Part shown: in pieces, positions 48,594-60,013 of the stretch
Numbering within the stretch: the stretch's first letter is position 1
Layout of the letters: each line of letters opens with the position of its first letter
Assembly: GCA_017163975.1 (NCBI GenBank)
Contig: JAFFSR010000220.1
Span: forward strand, 16,262,001 to 16,326,000
Direction of reading: 5' to 3'
DNA length: 64,000 nt
Source: Anastatus disparis
Taxonomy: Eukaryota > Arthropoda > Insecta > Hymenoptera > Eupelmidae
Position numbers and translations under genes: made by a program
Notes under the pieces: generated by a model
What the model was told of the DNA's origin: nothing
Seen by the model: only the letters and a program-made list of their open reading frames with translations
The model's database searches: none

Positions 48594-49022
48594 CTAGGGG
48601 TTCCCCCTGCTCGCTTCGCCTGCCAACCCCCCATTGTCAATATCAAATCAATATCAATTTACAAGAGAACATTCTTAAATTAGATAACAATTAATTAAAT
48701 TAGCTAACAATTAACTACCTTTCAGCTATTTCTCAGCTAACTTTCAGCTGAATTTTATCTGAATTTCAGCCAACTTTTAGCTAACTTTCAGCTAAATTGT
48801 ATCTGAATTTCAGCTATCTCTCAGCTAACTTTCAGCTAAATTTTATCTGAATTTCAGCTATCTCTCAGCTAACTTTCAGCTAAATTTTATCTGAATTTCA
48901 GCTAACTTTTAGCTAACTTTCAGCTGAATTTTAGCTGAATTTCAGCTAACTGAGGGCACATAAAATTCTTATACACGGCGGCGGCGGCGGCGTAGGCGAT
49001 ATATCTTTATTATATAGAGAGA
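48594..49022 (-). mobile_element. Short Helitron-like element, minus orientation
   Basis: On the minus strand it begins TCTCTCTATATAATAAAG at 49022 and ends GCGAAGCGAGCAGGGGGAAC followed by CCCTAG at 48594, the CTAG-type Helitron 3' end. The flanks are A before TC and T after CTAG, the usual Helitron target. The body holds about five units of a 44-bp minisatellite. Non-autonomous. Confidence 0.6.
48715..48955 (+). repeat. 44-bp minisatellite (CAGCTAACTTTCAGCTAAAT)
   Basis: About five units, each with CAGCTAACTTTCAGCT, ATTTTATCTGAATTT and CAGCTATCTCT-like parts. AGCT is the dominant tetramer. An inverted, more diverged AGCTAAAAGTTAGCT array lies at 49095-49300. Confidence 0.75.
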
Positions 49023-49085
49023 TATATATTATAAAAAGATTTCGCCGACGCCGCCGCCGCCGTGTATAAGAATTGAATGTGTCCC
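48958..49085. repeat. Head-to-head hairpin of two Helitron-like 5' ends
   Basis: ATTCTTATACACGGCGGCGG at the left mirrors CCGCCGTGTATAAGAATTGA at the right, with (GGC)n/(GCC)n stems and the TATATAGAGAGATATATA centre. It is formed by the start of the minus-strand element and the start of a plus-strand relative. Confidence 0.7.
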
Positions 49086-49392
49086 TAGCTAGCTAGAATT
49101 TAGCTAGAATCTAGTTTAAATTTAGCTAAAATTTAGTTGAAAGTTAGCTAAAAGTTAGCTTAAAGTTAGCTGAAGTCAGATAAAATTAGATAAAAGTTAG
49201 CTACATTAAATCAAAAGTTAACTAAATTTAATATTAAAATTAGCTAAATTTATACAAAATTTAGATAGAAATCAGCTGAAATTTAGATAAAAGTTTGCTA
49301 AAATTTATATTAATTTTAAGCAATTTTAGGTGAATTTTGGTTTAATTTCAGCTGGATTTTAGCTGTATTTTAGATCTATTTATATTATATAC

Positions 49393-50285
49393 TCTCTATA
49401 CTATTAAAAGTATATCGCCGCTGTCGTCGCTATCGTCGTCAGAAATATGCCTCTTATTTTTGGAACTACATTACAGCGTTAAATTGAGCTGGATTTAAGC
49501 TTGTAATTTTCTTGGAAATAACTAAATTAAGCTAAATTTAAGCTTTGAAATAGCTGAAAATTGGCTGAATTAAGCTGAATTTAAGCTTTTAGTGAACTTG
49601 GTAATAGCTAATTTTAAGTTTTGTTTATAACGATATATCATAACATATAAGTTTAAGATTAATAATAAATGAAAAATAAGTGATAATATCTTTTTTATAA
49701 TTAGCTAATTATCCTGTAATTATTGTAAATTTTGATCATATAAAATAATTATTAATTTTATGATTTTATTTAAAGTATAGGGTTGAAAATATCATTTTGG
49801 AAAAGGTGAATTGAAGTATAATAACCAAATGATTAAATTTAAATTTTGTTAAATCAAAATCAAATACTTGAATATAGTTTTTATAAATTTAATTAAATTT
49901 TTATTTAATTTTGTAAAAGAACACTGACATCACAGTTTTCCAAATTTTTTATCCTTAATCCAAAAATCTTTTAAATATCTCTTCATTACTGCCTTACATT
50001 TTAAAAAATCGATAAAATAAACGAGAAAAACAATGTTTGATTGATAGATTGAAAGACTATTTTTTAATTCATTATGATACAGTCAACGCGGGTATTCTTT
50101 TTATTTAATAACCTATGTATAAAAATAATAGTTATTTTTTCTGTAAATATATTTTTAGAAATTCGTGTAGATAAAAGATTTATTAAAAGATCATTGAAGA
50201 TTTACCTAAAAAAAAACTTGTAAAAAAGTTATAAAAGCAAGATGGGGGTTGGCGTGCTTGCGCGCAGGGGGACAATTGACACGAA
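49393..50285 (+). mobile_element. Short Helitron-like element, plus orientation
   Basis: Begins TCTCTATACTATTAAAAGTA followed by TATCGCC, the same start as the minus-strand element. Near 50245-50285 it has GGGGGTTGGCGTGCTTGCGC and GCAGGGGGACAATTGAC, related to the 3' hairpin of that element, but without a clean CTAG. Non-autonomous and diverged. Confidence 0.5.
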
Positions 50286-50306
50286 TATATATATATATAT
50301 ATATAT

Positions 50307-51641
50307 TGTAACGTTTTTATTTCCCGCGGGTGGGAAATATTACGTCTTTACCTCCTGTTGCCAGACGCTTCAGTGAGTGACCAGGGTTCGAGACAGGAGG
50401 TCGGTTAGGACGGACGGTGGAAAGATAAAGGATAGTAAACGGGTAGACACGTTTGTTTATACTAGGGAGTACCTGGGCTTTATTGTACTCTAAAACTCAT
50501 ATATTACAACGACGTATAACAATAATAATGAAAAGTAATAAACTAACCTAAATTATATAAATCAAAATAACTAACCTAATATATGTACGCGTCATAACGA
50601 AGAAATAAAGATTGAATTTATTATAAGCCACTTGACGGCTTATGCGCCTCTTGTCGGCGACAGAAATAAATGAAATAAAAAATAATTGAAATAAACTTTA
50701 TCTTTAATAATAAGTCAAACTAGACTAACGGCGGTTAACGGCCTGGACGGTTTTAATGAACAAACAAAGTTATAATAATTATAATATTAATAAACTATTC
50801 TAATAACGGTGGGTGGACGATACCCTTAATGCGGGAACACGGAATGTGGCTGAAGGCCTACGATTCTCTAATGCGCGGCAGATGCACATGGATAGAGTAA
50901 TCTTAGCTTGCCCTTTTCCGGCGGCGGCGATGGGTGGGAAGCACCCTTAATACTAACTTAATACTACGGTTATAATAGGTGGAAAAACACCTTAAAGTTA
51001 CTATGAACTTATCTTAGACAGAGTGTCTTATGCACAGGTCGGCGCGGCGGCTCGACGGTATATGCCGGTTCGGTGTAAATCAACCTTAATATCAAATGTT
51101 AATTAAGAATGAATTTATAAAGTAACTATTTACAAAACGGCCGGTACGGCGGCTCGGCAGTACAAACTAACATGATCTTATGTTATGTTAAACTAATCTA
51201 ATATTTACAGGACGGGCGGTACGGCGGTACAGCGGTACGGCGGTGCGGAAGTGCATTGGCGGTACTCTCGGTCGCATTTTATCTAAGCCAGCGAGCGCAC
51301 TCGGCAAGGATTAATTGCGGCTCGACTTGCTCCTAATGGTTTGTCACATTAGAGCGAGCGAGAGAGTAGTTTTTCTTATAAGGCGTAGGAGCCCCATATA
51401 AGAAAGCCAGTACTGTATACTGCTTTCTCTCTCTAGGCCAGCGAGCGCACTCGACTAAGAGAGAGGGAGAGCACAGTCCCCAATGCCTCTACTCTTCGCT
51501 GAGCCTTAGCTCTTATATCTTCTCGAGCTCGCTGTTCCTCTTGCGGGAGCAGCAAAAACTGACGGCACCTGGCGGTTGAGCCTGTTACTACCGTGGCGGG
51601 AGATTTGAATATCCTGTCTGCACGATTATGAATAATGGTTG

Positions 51642-51643
<2 letters not shown>
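50307..51643 (-). mobile_element. Probable solo LTR inserted in a (TA)n tract
   Basis: 1337 bp with TG...CA ends on either strand (TGTAACG at the left, GGTTGCA at the right), lying in a (TA)n tract with TATA-type target duplication. On the minus strand GAGTACAATAAAGCCC at about 50490 looks like the LTR polyadenylation signal. Related, broken copies lie at 52922-53520 plus 55195-55430 and at 62310-62949. GC content is much higher than in the surroundings. No gag or pol is next to it. Confidence 0.6.

Positions 51644-51681
<38 letters not shown>
51644..51681. repeat. (TA)n microsatellite
   Basis: Nineteen TA units; the tract continues the (TA)n on the left of the LTR and the pair is bordered by CAATTGACACGAAT and its mirror ATTCGTGTCAATTG. 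Confidence 0.9.
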
Positions 51682-51685
<4 letters not shown>

Positions 51686-51689
51686 GTGT

Positions 51690-52660
51690 CAATTGCATTA
51701 TTAGTATTTTACAAATATTTTAAATTGTATAAATTTAACAATATTGTAGAACGGCCAAGAGTTTAGAAAGAATTTTTTAAATGCGATACCATTAAAATTC
51801 GCAAAGACAAAAAAATAAAGAAGTGAAAGTTGATAAACTTGAAAAAGAAACTATCAAAAAAATGACGTAAAAAATAAAAGCAATGAAATTAACAAAGAAG
51901 TATCAGCTAAATAAGTTATATTGAACTGTAAGACAAACGATAAAATTTATTTTCTCGCACACGGCGCGCAAAATACTATTTTTCCTTGAAATGAATCGGG
52001 AGCAAAATAATCGATTCCCCCTCTTGCGAGCAAAATAATTTTGCTCTCTAGGGAGCAAAATACTTTCCCTCCCGCAGAGAACAAAGAAAGAGAGAGAATC
52101 ACATTTGCGCATACTTATGAAATATTGGCGCGCTTTTGCTGTCTCCCCACTTTTTCCAATCTTTTCTTTGTAAAAGCGTTCTTTCTTGCAAGCATTCAAT
52201 AAACGCGCGACTTTCAGTTCTCACGCTACTTTGATGTTGATCGCATTCAATTATTTAAATATTAATATAAATTATTTTTCATTTCTAATTTCTTTTTCTT
52301 ATTCTCGTTCCAAAATAAATATTATTAACAATTACAGTAATTTTTTGGAAATTTTTTCAATTTATACTTTTTTTTATTATTGTTTAACAATCCTCTTTTA
52401 CATCCAAATTAAATATATCATTAAATTAAAAAATATTTATGTTAATATTGAGTTACTAATCGTTCTAATGTTTGTTATATAATTTTCATTTTTATTTATT
52501 ATGTAATTTCAATTTTTATTTATTATGTAGTTTTCATAATAATGTACACAGACATGTATTATTTAAAATAAAAAACCTTTTCATGCAATAAAAAATATAT
52601 CTAATTATTACGTTGTTATACATGTTTACTAAACAATCACATAAGATTTATCGCACCTTG
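51690..52660. other. Gene-free interval with promoter-like GC patches
   Basis: AT-rich apart from 51950-52160, which is repeat-like (GGGAGCAAAATAATCGATTC, AGCAAAATAATTTTGCTC palindrome at 52021-52040). Open frames on both strands (51903-52199, 52186-52482) lack any family signature. Confidence 0.4.
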
Positions 52661-52667
52661 TACGAGA

Positions 52668-52804
52668 AAATAGTATGTGCTACACGGGAGCGAATAGGTG
52701 ATTCCTGACGAGTGCATGTTTGCCGCCCGAGCGTAGCGAGGGCGTCAAACATGCACTCGTCAGAATCACCTATTTTGCTCCCTTGTAGCACAATATACTA
52801 TTAA
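52668..52804. mobile_element. AATAGTAT-tipped hairpin element 3
   Basis: AAATAGTATGTGCTACACGG at the left mirrors CCTTGTAGCACAATATACTATT at the right. The stem includes GAATAGGTGATTC and GAGTGCATGTTTG; the centre is GCCCGAGCGTAGCGAGGGC. Confidence 0.7.
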
Positions 52805-53489
52805 AAAACGTAAAATTTACATCGTATTAATAAATATTACATATTTTATAGTCATAAATTGTAGAAATTTCTAAATGTTTATTTAACACTTCATAGCTTC
52901 TATTTTCTGTATTAATAATAAGGGAGAGGAAAATACGTGTAATCTCCTGTCGCAGGACGCTTCAGGAATTGCCAGAGTAAGATCGACAGGATTTGGAAGG
53001 ACGGACGGTGGAAAGATAAAAGAAAGTAAACGGGTTAAACACGTCTGGTTATGCTAGGGAGTATCTGGGCTTTATTGTACTCAATTAACTCATTTACAAC
53101 AACGATTACAATAATAAAATAATAATGAATTGTTAATCAAAACTGAACCTACTTCTCTATATAATACAAGTAATCTAACCCAACCTTAAATGAAAATGTA
53201 ATTTATAAAAGTAGTTAGATTTTTATTAATCTCGACCACTTGACAGCTATTAAATAATTAAATTAAATAATTAATTTTTGCCAGGTAAAATGAATCTAAA
53301 TAATACTAGTTAATTTTAATTTAAAGATTCGTTTGTTTTATAACGGCCTGGACTGTCTAATATACGTCAGTGGCTTATACCTGCAGTGTGCAAAAGACAA
53401 AAGATCAATGACTAAATAATCATAATATCAATAGGTGCACGGCACCTAATATTACAATAGTCAATGCTACGTCAGTAATGGGTAGACGG

Positions 53490-54078
53490 CACCCTTAAGA
53501 GAAGGTCGGAACCATTTGCCGCTTGATGGCGCTATAGGTGAGAGAGGAATATAAAATATTTTTTATACGCGGATTTACAATTTACTAAGACAATAAAATA
53601 CTAATGTTGTCAATAACTCTTGCCATGTACAGTACCGCTCAAAAGTTCGGAAACATTTTTATCGAAATCAATCGAACTGCAAAAAGTCATAACTTCAAAA
53701 CGGCTTGACCAATTAAAAAAAATAAAAAAGATTTTGAAAGATCTCGATGAATACTGTCGATGTATATCAGGCGTATTGCCATTTTTCATTAAAAAATATA
53801 ATATTTTTACGTATTAAAAAAAATTTTTTTTTGTTTTTTTCTTTTAATCAATTATTTGTAACTTTTTGGGAAAAAATACGTAAAGTATTTTAAAGAAGAG
53901 CAAATTTCCCAAAAGTTTGATGTCTAGCAACTTTTTCCTACATTTTGTATGTGCACTCCGCATATAACTCCTATAAACGTTCGAATAATGAGCGCGGACA
54001 AAATCAACTTTTACAGACAGATCTGTATGTAATCCTTTAAATTCAAACGTCAATGTTTCGAAAATATATAGACGTATA

Positions 54079-54119
<41 letters not shown>

Positions 54120-55190
54120 CACACAAAATTTCCTGACAAACTTGTTTATTGTTTCTGACGTGTTAAACTAAAAAAATTATGTAAAAATTGATCTAATTAA
54201 CCATCAAAATTTTTGAAGAGAATTTAATTATGACATTGTTAATTTTAAAAAAATGTTATAAGTCGGTAGAAATTATCATTTATGTTAACTGTATAAAATG
54301 TTTATATTTTATAAAATGTTAAATTAATACAATAATAAATAAAATAAACTAAATCAACCAATAAAAAAACACTTCTATAATTAGCTTTACACTTTACTTA
54401 AATAAATATTTTAAAAAAAGTTGATTTTGTCCGAGTTCATTTCTCGAACGTTTATAACTCCGCACATACGAAACGTAGGGGAAAGTTGCTGGACTTCAAA
54501 CTTTTAGAAAATTTGCTCTTCTTTAAAATACTTTACGTATTTATTTATCCATTAATTTTCCAAAAAATTACAAATAATTGATTAAAAAAAAAAACGAAAA
54601 AAAAAAATTTTTCTAATACGTCAAAATATTATATTTTTTAATGAAAAATGCCAATACGCCTGACATACATTGATAGTACTTATCGAGATCTTTCAAAATC
54701 TTTTTTATTTTTTGTAACTGGTCAAGCCATTTTGGAGTTATAACTTTTTAAAGTTTGACTAATTTCAATGAAAATTTTTCCGAACTTTTGAGTGGTACTG
54801 TATATGTAGAATAATTATCGATGCTAATCTTGATTGAAAAGTCTAAAATATTTTTGTAAAGCGAAAAATGCTGCGCATGATAGAACCGATGTAAACACGT
54901 ATATTTTTCTTTAGTGCGACAGAGAAAGTAATACTAAAGAATGATGAATACATATGCTCACGCTGGCTCTATCTCGCGCTCCATTTTTCGCTCTATAACA
55001 ATATTTTAAACTTTTATAACAAGATTAGCATCAATGATTATTCTATATATACGACTAGAGTTATTGACAATATTAGAGGTATATTGTTGTCTCAGTAAAT
55101 TAAAAATCGCTGTGTAAAAATTATTTTACCTTTTTTTCTCACCTGACCGCAGCGCCCCATGCGGCAAATAGTCCCAACCGCCTCTTAATT
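53490..55190. mobile_element. Foldback element with CTTAAG-type target, copy 2
   Basis: Ends GAAGGTCGGAACCATTTGCC and GGCAAATAGTCCCAACCGCC are inverted. The arms match 38230-38400 and 39180-39370 of copy 1 (TTACAATTTAC, AATGTTGTCAATAACTCT, GCGAAAAATGCTGCGCATG). Interrupted by a TA-flanked element at 53630. Confidence 0.7.
53630..54800. mobile_element. Tc1/mariner-type foldback element inside a foldback element
   Basis: Ends CAGTACCGCTCAAAAGTTCG and CGAACTTTTGAGTGGTACTG, flanked by TA on both sides (53628-53629, 54801-54802). Long arms of more than 200 bp meet in an AT-rich centre with an (AT)n tract at 54082-54113. The empty site is visible in copy 1 near 38310 (CACATATATGTAGAATAATT). No transposase frame. 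Confidence 0.8.
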
Positions 55191-55747
55191 ATCTAATTAC
55201 TACCATCTATGGGCGTGACTGGACAGAGCCCTTAATCATGTAAAGACAATAGATGGGCGACACTCTTAAATTACTCTAAAGTCTGATTTATGCGCGAACG
55301 CGATAAGCTATAGGTGGACATCCTTAATTATACCAGTTCACGAATGTAAGAAAGAATATGAAATTTTGGGTGAACGGCACCTTTGAATTTAATGACGCAA
55401 CGGAAAGAATTGCAGCGGCAAAAGGCTGCGTGTGTATGCTCTTCTTCTTCTTCTTCTTTCTTTAATTGTTCTTTGGCTTTTTCATCATAGGCCATCATCT
55501 TGTACTAAAGTAACTCCATCTGTTTTTCATATTTGCAATTTACAACAGGTGAGAAATTCAGTGATAGAACAGATTGTTGTTGATGTTGGATATTTGAGTA
55601 GAAATGTAACTTCTGTTGGAAAGGTATATCCTCCTTTTAAAAATTTGTTCTTAAGAGTGTTTCTTTGATCGATAAATTTAGGAGAATTCTATATTAGATG
55701 GTCAATATCTTGAATGGGAAAACCACATTCACATTCAGAGCTGTCTA

Positions 55748-55951
55748 TAAGGGCGATTCTTCATTTAACCCGTACCCGTACCCATACCCGCACGATTGTA
55801 TAGGCGAGTACTTTATCTTCACTACTTTACCATCTATGATGAGTTTCTATCTACTATCAAACTCATCATAGATGGTAAAGTAGTGAAGATAAAGTACTCA
55901 CCTATACAATCGTGCGGGTACGGGTACGGGTTAAATGAAGAATCGCCTTAA
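55748..55951. mobile_element. Perfect hairpin with telomere-like GGGTAC repeats
   Basis: The 204-bp palindrome begins TAAGGGCGATTCTTCATTTA and ends TAAATGAAGAATCGCCTTA. The arms contain ACCCGTACCCGTACCC and the loop is TTTCTATCTACTATCAAA-like. Inserted in the LINE 3' part. Confidence 0.85.
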
Positions 55952-56695
55952 TAAATTTCCTATGTAAGCTTTCTTTTGTGGAGCAGTGATTTGCTCTCAT
56001 TCTATTTACTGTTGTGATGAGTCTTCTTGTTTTTATTAGATTCCAGAACCATGGTTTTCCTATTATTTCTTCGAAATAAAAGTTTTCAAAATAGTATGTT
56101 CCTTTAATTTTTTTATAGCACTGCGTAAAATAAATTCACACTTTTTCCACGCTTTCCCGGGGCAAAAATAGCCTATTTTTTTTTAACAGTGAAAAAAAAA
56201 GAACTGAAAAATTTTTAACTTTTTTATACGGCTCAATAAAGAAAGACTAATTTTAGATGTGCCTTAACACTTGATCAACAAGGAACGTCAGTAAAATAAG
56301 CAATAATTTGATATCTTGATTATTTTATAGAGTTTTGATTGATAATTATAAGGTGTAGATTATTACAACTCATTTATATTAACAATTTTAAGATTAAATA
56401 ACAATTATAAGCAAGTAAAATACGAGTAAAACTAAAATTGATAGTAGCGTAACATGCAAAGTGAAGCGGTATAGTCATTTCGGCGTTGTATTTTAAAATG
56501 CTCTGGGGAATCCCCTATTACTACGTACGAACCTCCTCACCGCTCCTATGACGCTAATACATACGTGAAACAAAATTTAAATTTATGACTTTATAAAAAT
56601 TGATTTCAACAAACAATTTCACATAATATCAATTATATTGATTAAAATTAATTATGATTACACATTTTAAGTATATTTTTAAAATTATAATTTTT

Positions 56696-56824
56696 CAATA
56701 GTATATTAAGATACAAGTAGCTAAAATGGCCCATTATTTGACGGCCTCGCTAAGCTCGACTGCTAATCTCACGCCGTCAAATAATGAGCCATTTTAGCCA
56801 CGTGTATCTTAATATACTATTTTG
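56696..56824. mobile_element. AATAGTAT-tipped hairpin element 4
   Basis: AATAGTATATTAAGATACAA at the left mirrors CGTGTATCTTAATATACTATT at the right. The stem includes GCTAAAATGGCCCATTATTT and the centre is GACGGCCTCGCTAAGCTCGAC. Inserted in the LINE. Confidence 0.7.
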
Positions 56825-57107
56825 GTTTTTTAAAAGCTTTTTGAAGGTGTTATTAAGTTCTTTTTTAATAGTAGAGTTTAAGTCAGAGGAAGGTACTTTT
56901 AATATGTATTCTATTCCTGATTTATAGTGGATTTTGCAAGTGAATCTGCAAGCTCATTTCCTTCTATACCCAGATGAGAAAATATCTAGACTATATTTAT
57001 TCGTTGATTATTATTTTCTAAATTAAATAGTTTTTCTATAATTTCAGGAATTATGTAATTTTTTTGTTTTTTAAAAGGAGAAAAATTTTTTATTGAATTT
57101 ACAACAT

Positions 57108-57347
57108 TTAAGAAATGTGCAAGATATTGGATTCTTTTATGTGATTATTTTTAATAAATTCTAGAGTTAAAGATAAAGCAGTTGCTTCTGCTGTATAAAT
57201 GGATGTTCTTCCAGTGATTTTGAACTTTATTTGTAAATCTAGGTCATGTGAGTAGATCGATATGCCATTATATTTGAAATCATCTTTAGTTTTTGAAGCA
57301 TTCGTGTAAAAGTTGGAAATCTGTGCTGTTAGTTTTAAAAATTTCAT
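57108..57347 (-). pseudogene. RNase H-like fragment of the I-like LINE
   Basis: 79 codons: YTNASKTKDDFKYNGISIYS then GRTSIYTAEATALSLTLEFI, matching the first DxS and the AExxAL motif of LINE-encoded RNase H domains (the usual D-A-S is N-A-S here, losing a catalytic Asp). Adjacent RT-tail frames on the same strand (57376-57576 and onward to 57990) carry stops. Confidence 0.6.
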
Positions 57348-58149
57348 TAAATTTATTTTTGGAATTATTTGATTCTTAATTCAGTTTTCCACTATTGAAA
57401 TCTATATTAGGTTCGTGCAATAAAGCTTTAAAACTATGAGAATAAGGTAGGGGTAGGTGAGACCTCTTAATATGGTGTACTTTCTGGAACCATTGAATAA
57501 AGCATTTAATTAGAGGAGAGTTATGGCAATTAAGAAATTGGTTTGAATCATTGTTGTTTTCAATTTCTTGTTTCATTGACCAGAGACTGTCAATTAGTGG
57601 ATGGTTATAAAAGGAAAGGAGTTTGGTTATAAATTTGTCTGCTAAGAATTTTCTTCTGAGAATAAAAGGAGGTTCTCCTATTTCTGCCTGAATAACGCTT
57701 CATGGAGTAGATTGGCGATAGCCCATACAAATTCTCATTTAAATTCATTGCATTTTTTCTTCTAATTTGTAATCATCTATATTGATTAAAAATGAGTTAT
57801 AATCAACTATACTTCTTAGTAGACCTTTATACATTAATAATAATGTTTTTGGATGGCCATCCCACCATGTTCCACTTAGTATTTTGATGATGTTTATAAC
57901 TTTTCTAATTTTTTCCATGGTGATATTAATATGTTGATTCCAGTTTAATCTGATCTAGAATCATTCTTAAGTATTTTATCTTATCTACTGCTTTAATAGG
58001 TTCATTTTTAATATTGATATAGTAATCATCAGTAAATAGCTTTTTTTAGTAAATATGATGAATTGAGTTTTGGAGGGATTCAATTTCAGACCTCTTTCCT
58101 CAAAAATATTTTAGATATATTTTGTTGTAGGTTATTTATGGCTTTTTTT

Positions 58150-58291
58150 ATTCCCGGACAAAACTAATTTTTGTATGTAAACAAGTTTCAGATAACATGA
58201 TTATATCATAATTTTGGACAATATTTCTAAGTTCATATTGTTCAGACAATAAACTTCTACAGTTCCATTACAAGACTTCTATTCTTTCCAT
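58150..58291 (-). pseudogene. ORF2 endonuclease N-terminus of the I-like LINE
   Basis: Begins MERIEVL, a stop (TAA where CAA would give Gln), then WNCRSLLSEQYELRNIVQNY and DIIMLSETCLH, the typical start of an APE endonuclease domain. Beyond about 58160 it runs straight into a late RT segment (GLKLNPSKTQFIIFTKKS near 58085), so the catalytic core is deleted. Confidence 0.6.
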
Positions 58292-58382
58292 ATTTAATTT
58301 TGTGAGTATCAACTGGCTATTTTGTGTTGAAAGGTTAGATTCAAGTTGATAAATATAATTTCCCTCTAAAGTTCTTTCTGGA

Positions 58383-59519
58383 TTATGAGTATGATTTTAA
58401 CAAATTATCAAGTACATGTAAAATTTTCTGAAGTGAAATTTTTTTAACTAAGCTATTTATTTCATTGATTTTATTTTCGTTAACTACATCTTGTTGAGTG
58501 TCATGGTTGTCCTTTTCATTGTGAGCGTTTTCTTCTTTTGTGGAATTATTCATGTAATGTGCATAAGAAAGGATATTTGAAAGGTCCTTTGTTCTGTCAT
58601 TAGAATGATCTAGTAGAGCTTGATGTTCGTTCATTGTTTTTGAAGGAGATAGATTGAGCTCTTTTTTTTTAGTTTTCTGTTTTTTTTTCTTGATTGAAGG
58701 TTTTATTGAAAGCTTGCTATTTTTTTTATTCGATTGTTGTTCACGATGCCTGACCTTGATTGATGTATTTACTTGACTGTTTGTATTTAGATTAGATGAT
58801 GAGTTATTTTTTACAATTCGTTGGTAAGATATATCGTTGTACTGAGAATTCGGCATTTCAAAAGGTCCATTGAATTGGGGAAAATCTCTAATATTTAGGT
58901 TATACCTCCCTGGTAGAAATGTGAGCATTAAAAATGGTGTGTATACAAATTTGAGGTTATTAGTAATAAAAATGCCAAATAAATGGCCAATAAATGTTAA
59001 AAAAAGCGTTTCCATTTCTACTGGCCAAAAAATGGTAAAAAAAACGTTTCAATTTCCACCAGGGCTGTTTTGGAATTTATAAAATTCTTTTTTAGCTTCA
59101 AAGATAGTCAAGTTGTTTTGTGTTGGATAATTTAGTATTTTTTGTTCATTGATTTTCTTAGTACATTCACTTGATGTAAGAAGGTGGATTTGTTTACAAT
59201 TAAGACATATAGGATCTTCTAGTTTTTTAGGACAATTTTCTATTTTTATGTGATCAAAATCATCACAGTGAGAGCATCTAGCATTCGATTTACAATGCTT
59301 AAGCACGTGACCAAATTGATAACATTGATAGCACTGCCTGACCTTAGAAAAGTAGTTTTCAACATCAAAAATGACTTTATAGATTTTTATTTCCTTGGGT
59401 ATTATTTGCGAATTAAAAGTCACTTGGAGTGTTTCCGTGGGTATAAATTTATCAGTATTATCTTTTTTATAAAATCTTTGAACATCGATTAATTTAATTT
59501 CTTCTAAAATAAAGGACAT
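58383..59519 (-). pseudogene. ORF1 (Gag-like) of the I-like LINE, split by a MITE
   Basis: The upstream half (59519-59065) has three zinc knuckles: CYQCYQFGHVLKHC (C-x2-C-x4-H-x4-C), CSHCDDFDHIKIENC and CLNCKQIHLLTSSEC. The downstream half (58907-58383) is a Lys/Ser-rich tail with IKPSIKKKKQKTKKKELN. The halves are separated by a 157-bp MITE and a frameshift lies near 59530. Confidence 0.7.
58908..59064. mobile_element. MITE inside LINE ORF1
   Basis: Ends CCCTGGTAGAAATGTGAGC and CGTTTCAATTTCCACCAGGG are inverted; about 157 bp, contains direct AATGGCCAATAAATG-like repeats. It explains the break in the Gag-like frame. Confidence 0.65.
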
Positions 59520-60013
59520 TTCTGAGTCTTTTTTTTATTTCATCCTCACTTAATTCAATTAGCACACGTTTGATTATTTCTTTTTTGTTGTTAGGCCAGT
59601 GTGGTTATTTCGTGCGGACAAGTCGGTCATGCGCAGTAACCGCTTATACCGCTTATTCGCCGAGACTTGCGCGCGCTGTTTGAAACAGTTAAAAATAAAT
59701 CAAAATTATACTAATTTATTTTAGACTTTTCAAAAAATTATTAAATACAAAATTTCGACTAAAACAAATTTAGAAATGAGGAAAAAAATTAATTTAGTAT
59801 ATATTTTTCAATTTTATATTTGATAAAATTAATAAGTATCATTAAACATAATTTTTGTTCGTATTATTAACATTTTAATGATAGTAAATGTTTTCAAAGA
59901 ATAATAAAATAATATTATTCAATTACAACAGCTAAAAATATTTTTTAAATAGTAAATAAAAAATAATGGTGGGGGGGGGCGATAAACATAAACTACATCC
60001 TAATCAATAGTTA

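Larger units (their letters stand above)
52922..55430 (-). mobile_element. LTR relative, split by nested foldback elements
   Basis: 52922-53520 aligns with 50330-50900 (GACGCTTCAG, GGACGGACGGTGGAAAGATA, GCTAGGGAGTATCTGGGC, TTTATTGTACTC) and 55195-55430 with the later part of that LTR (GGTGGACATCCTTAAT, GAACGGCACCTT). The two parts are separated by an insertion of about 1.67 kb. Confidence 0.6.
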
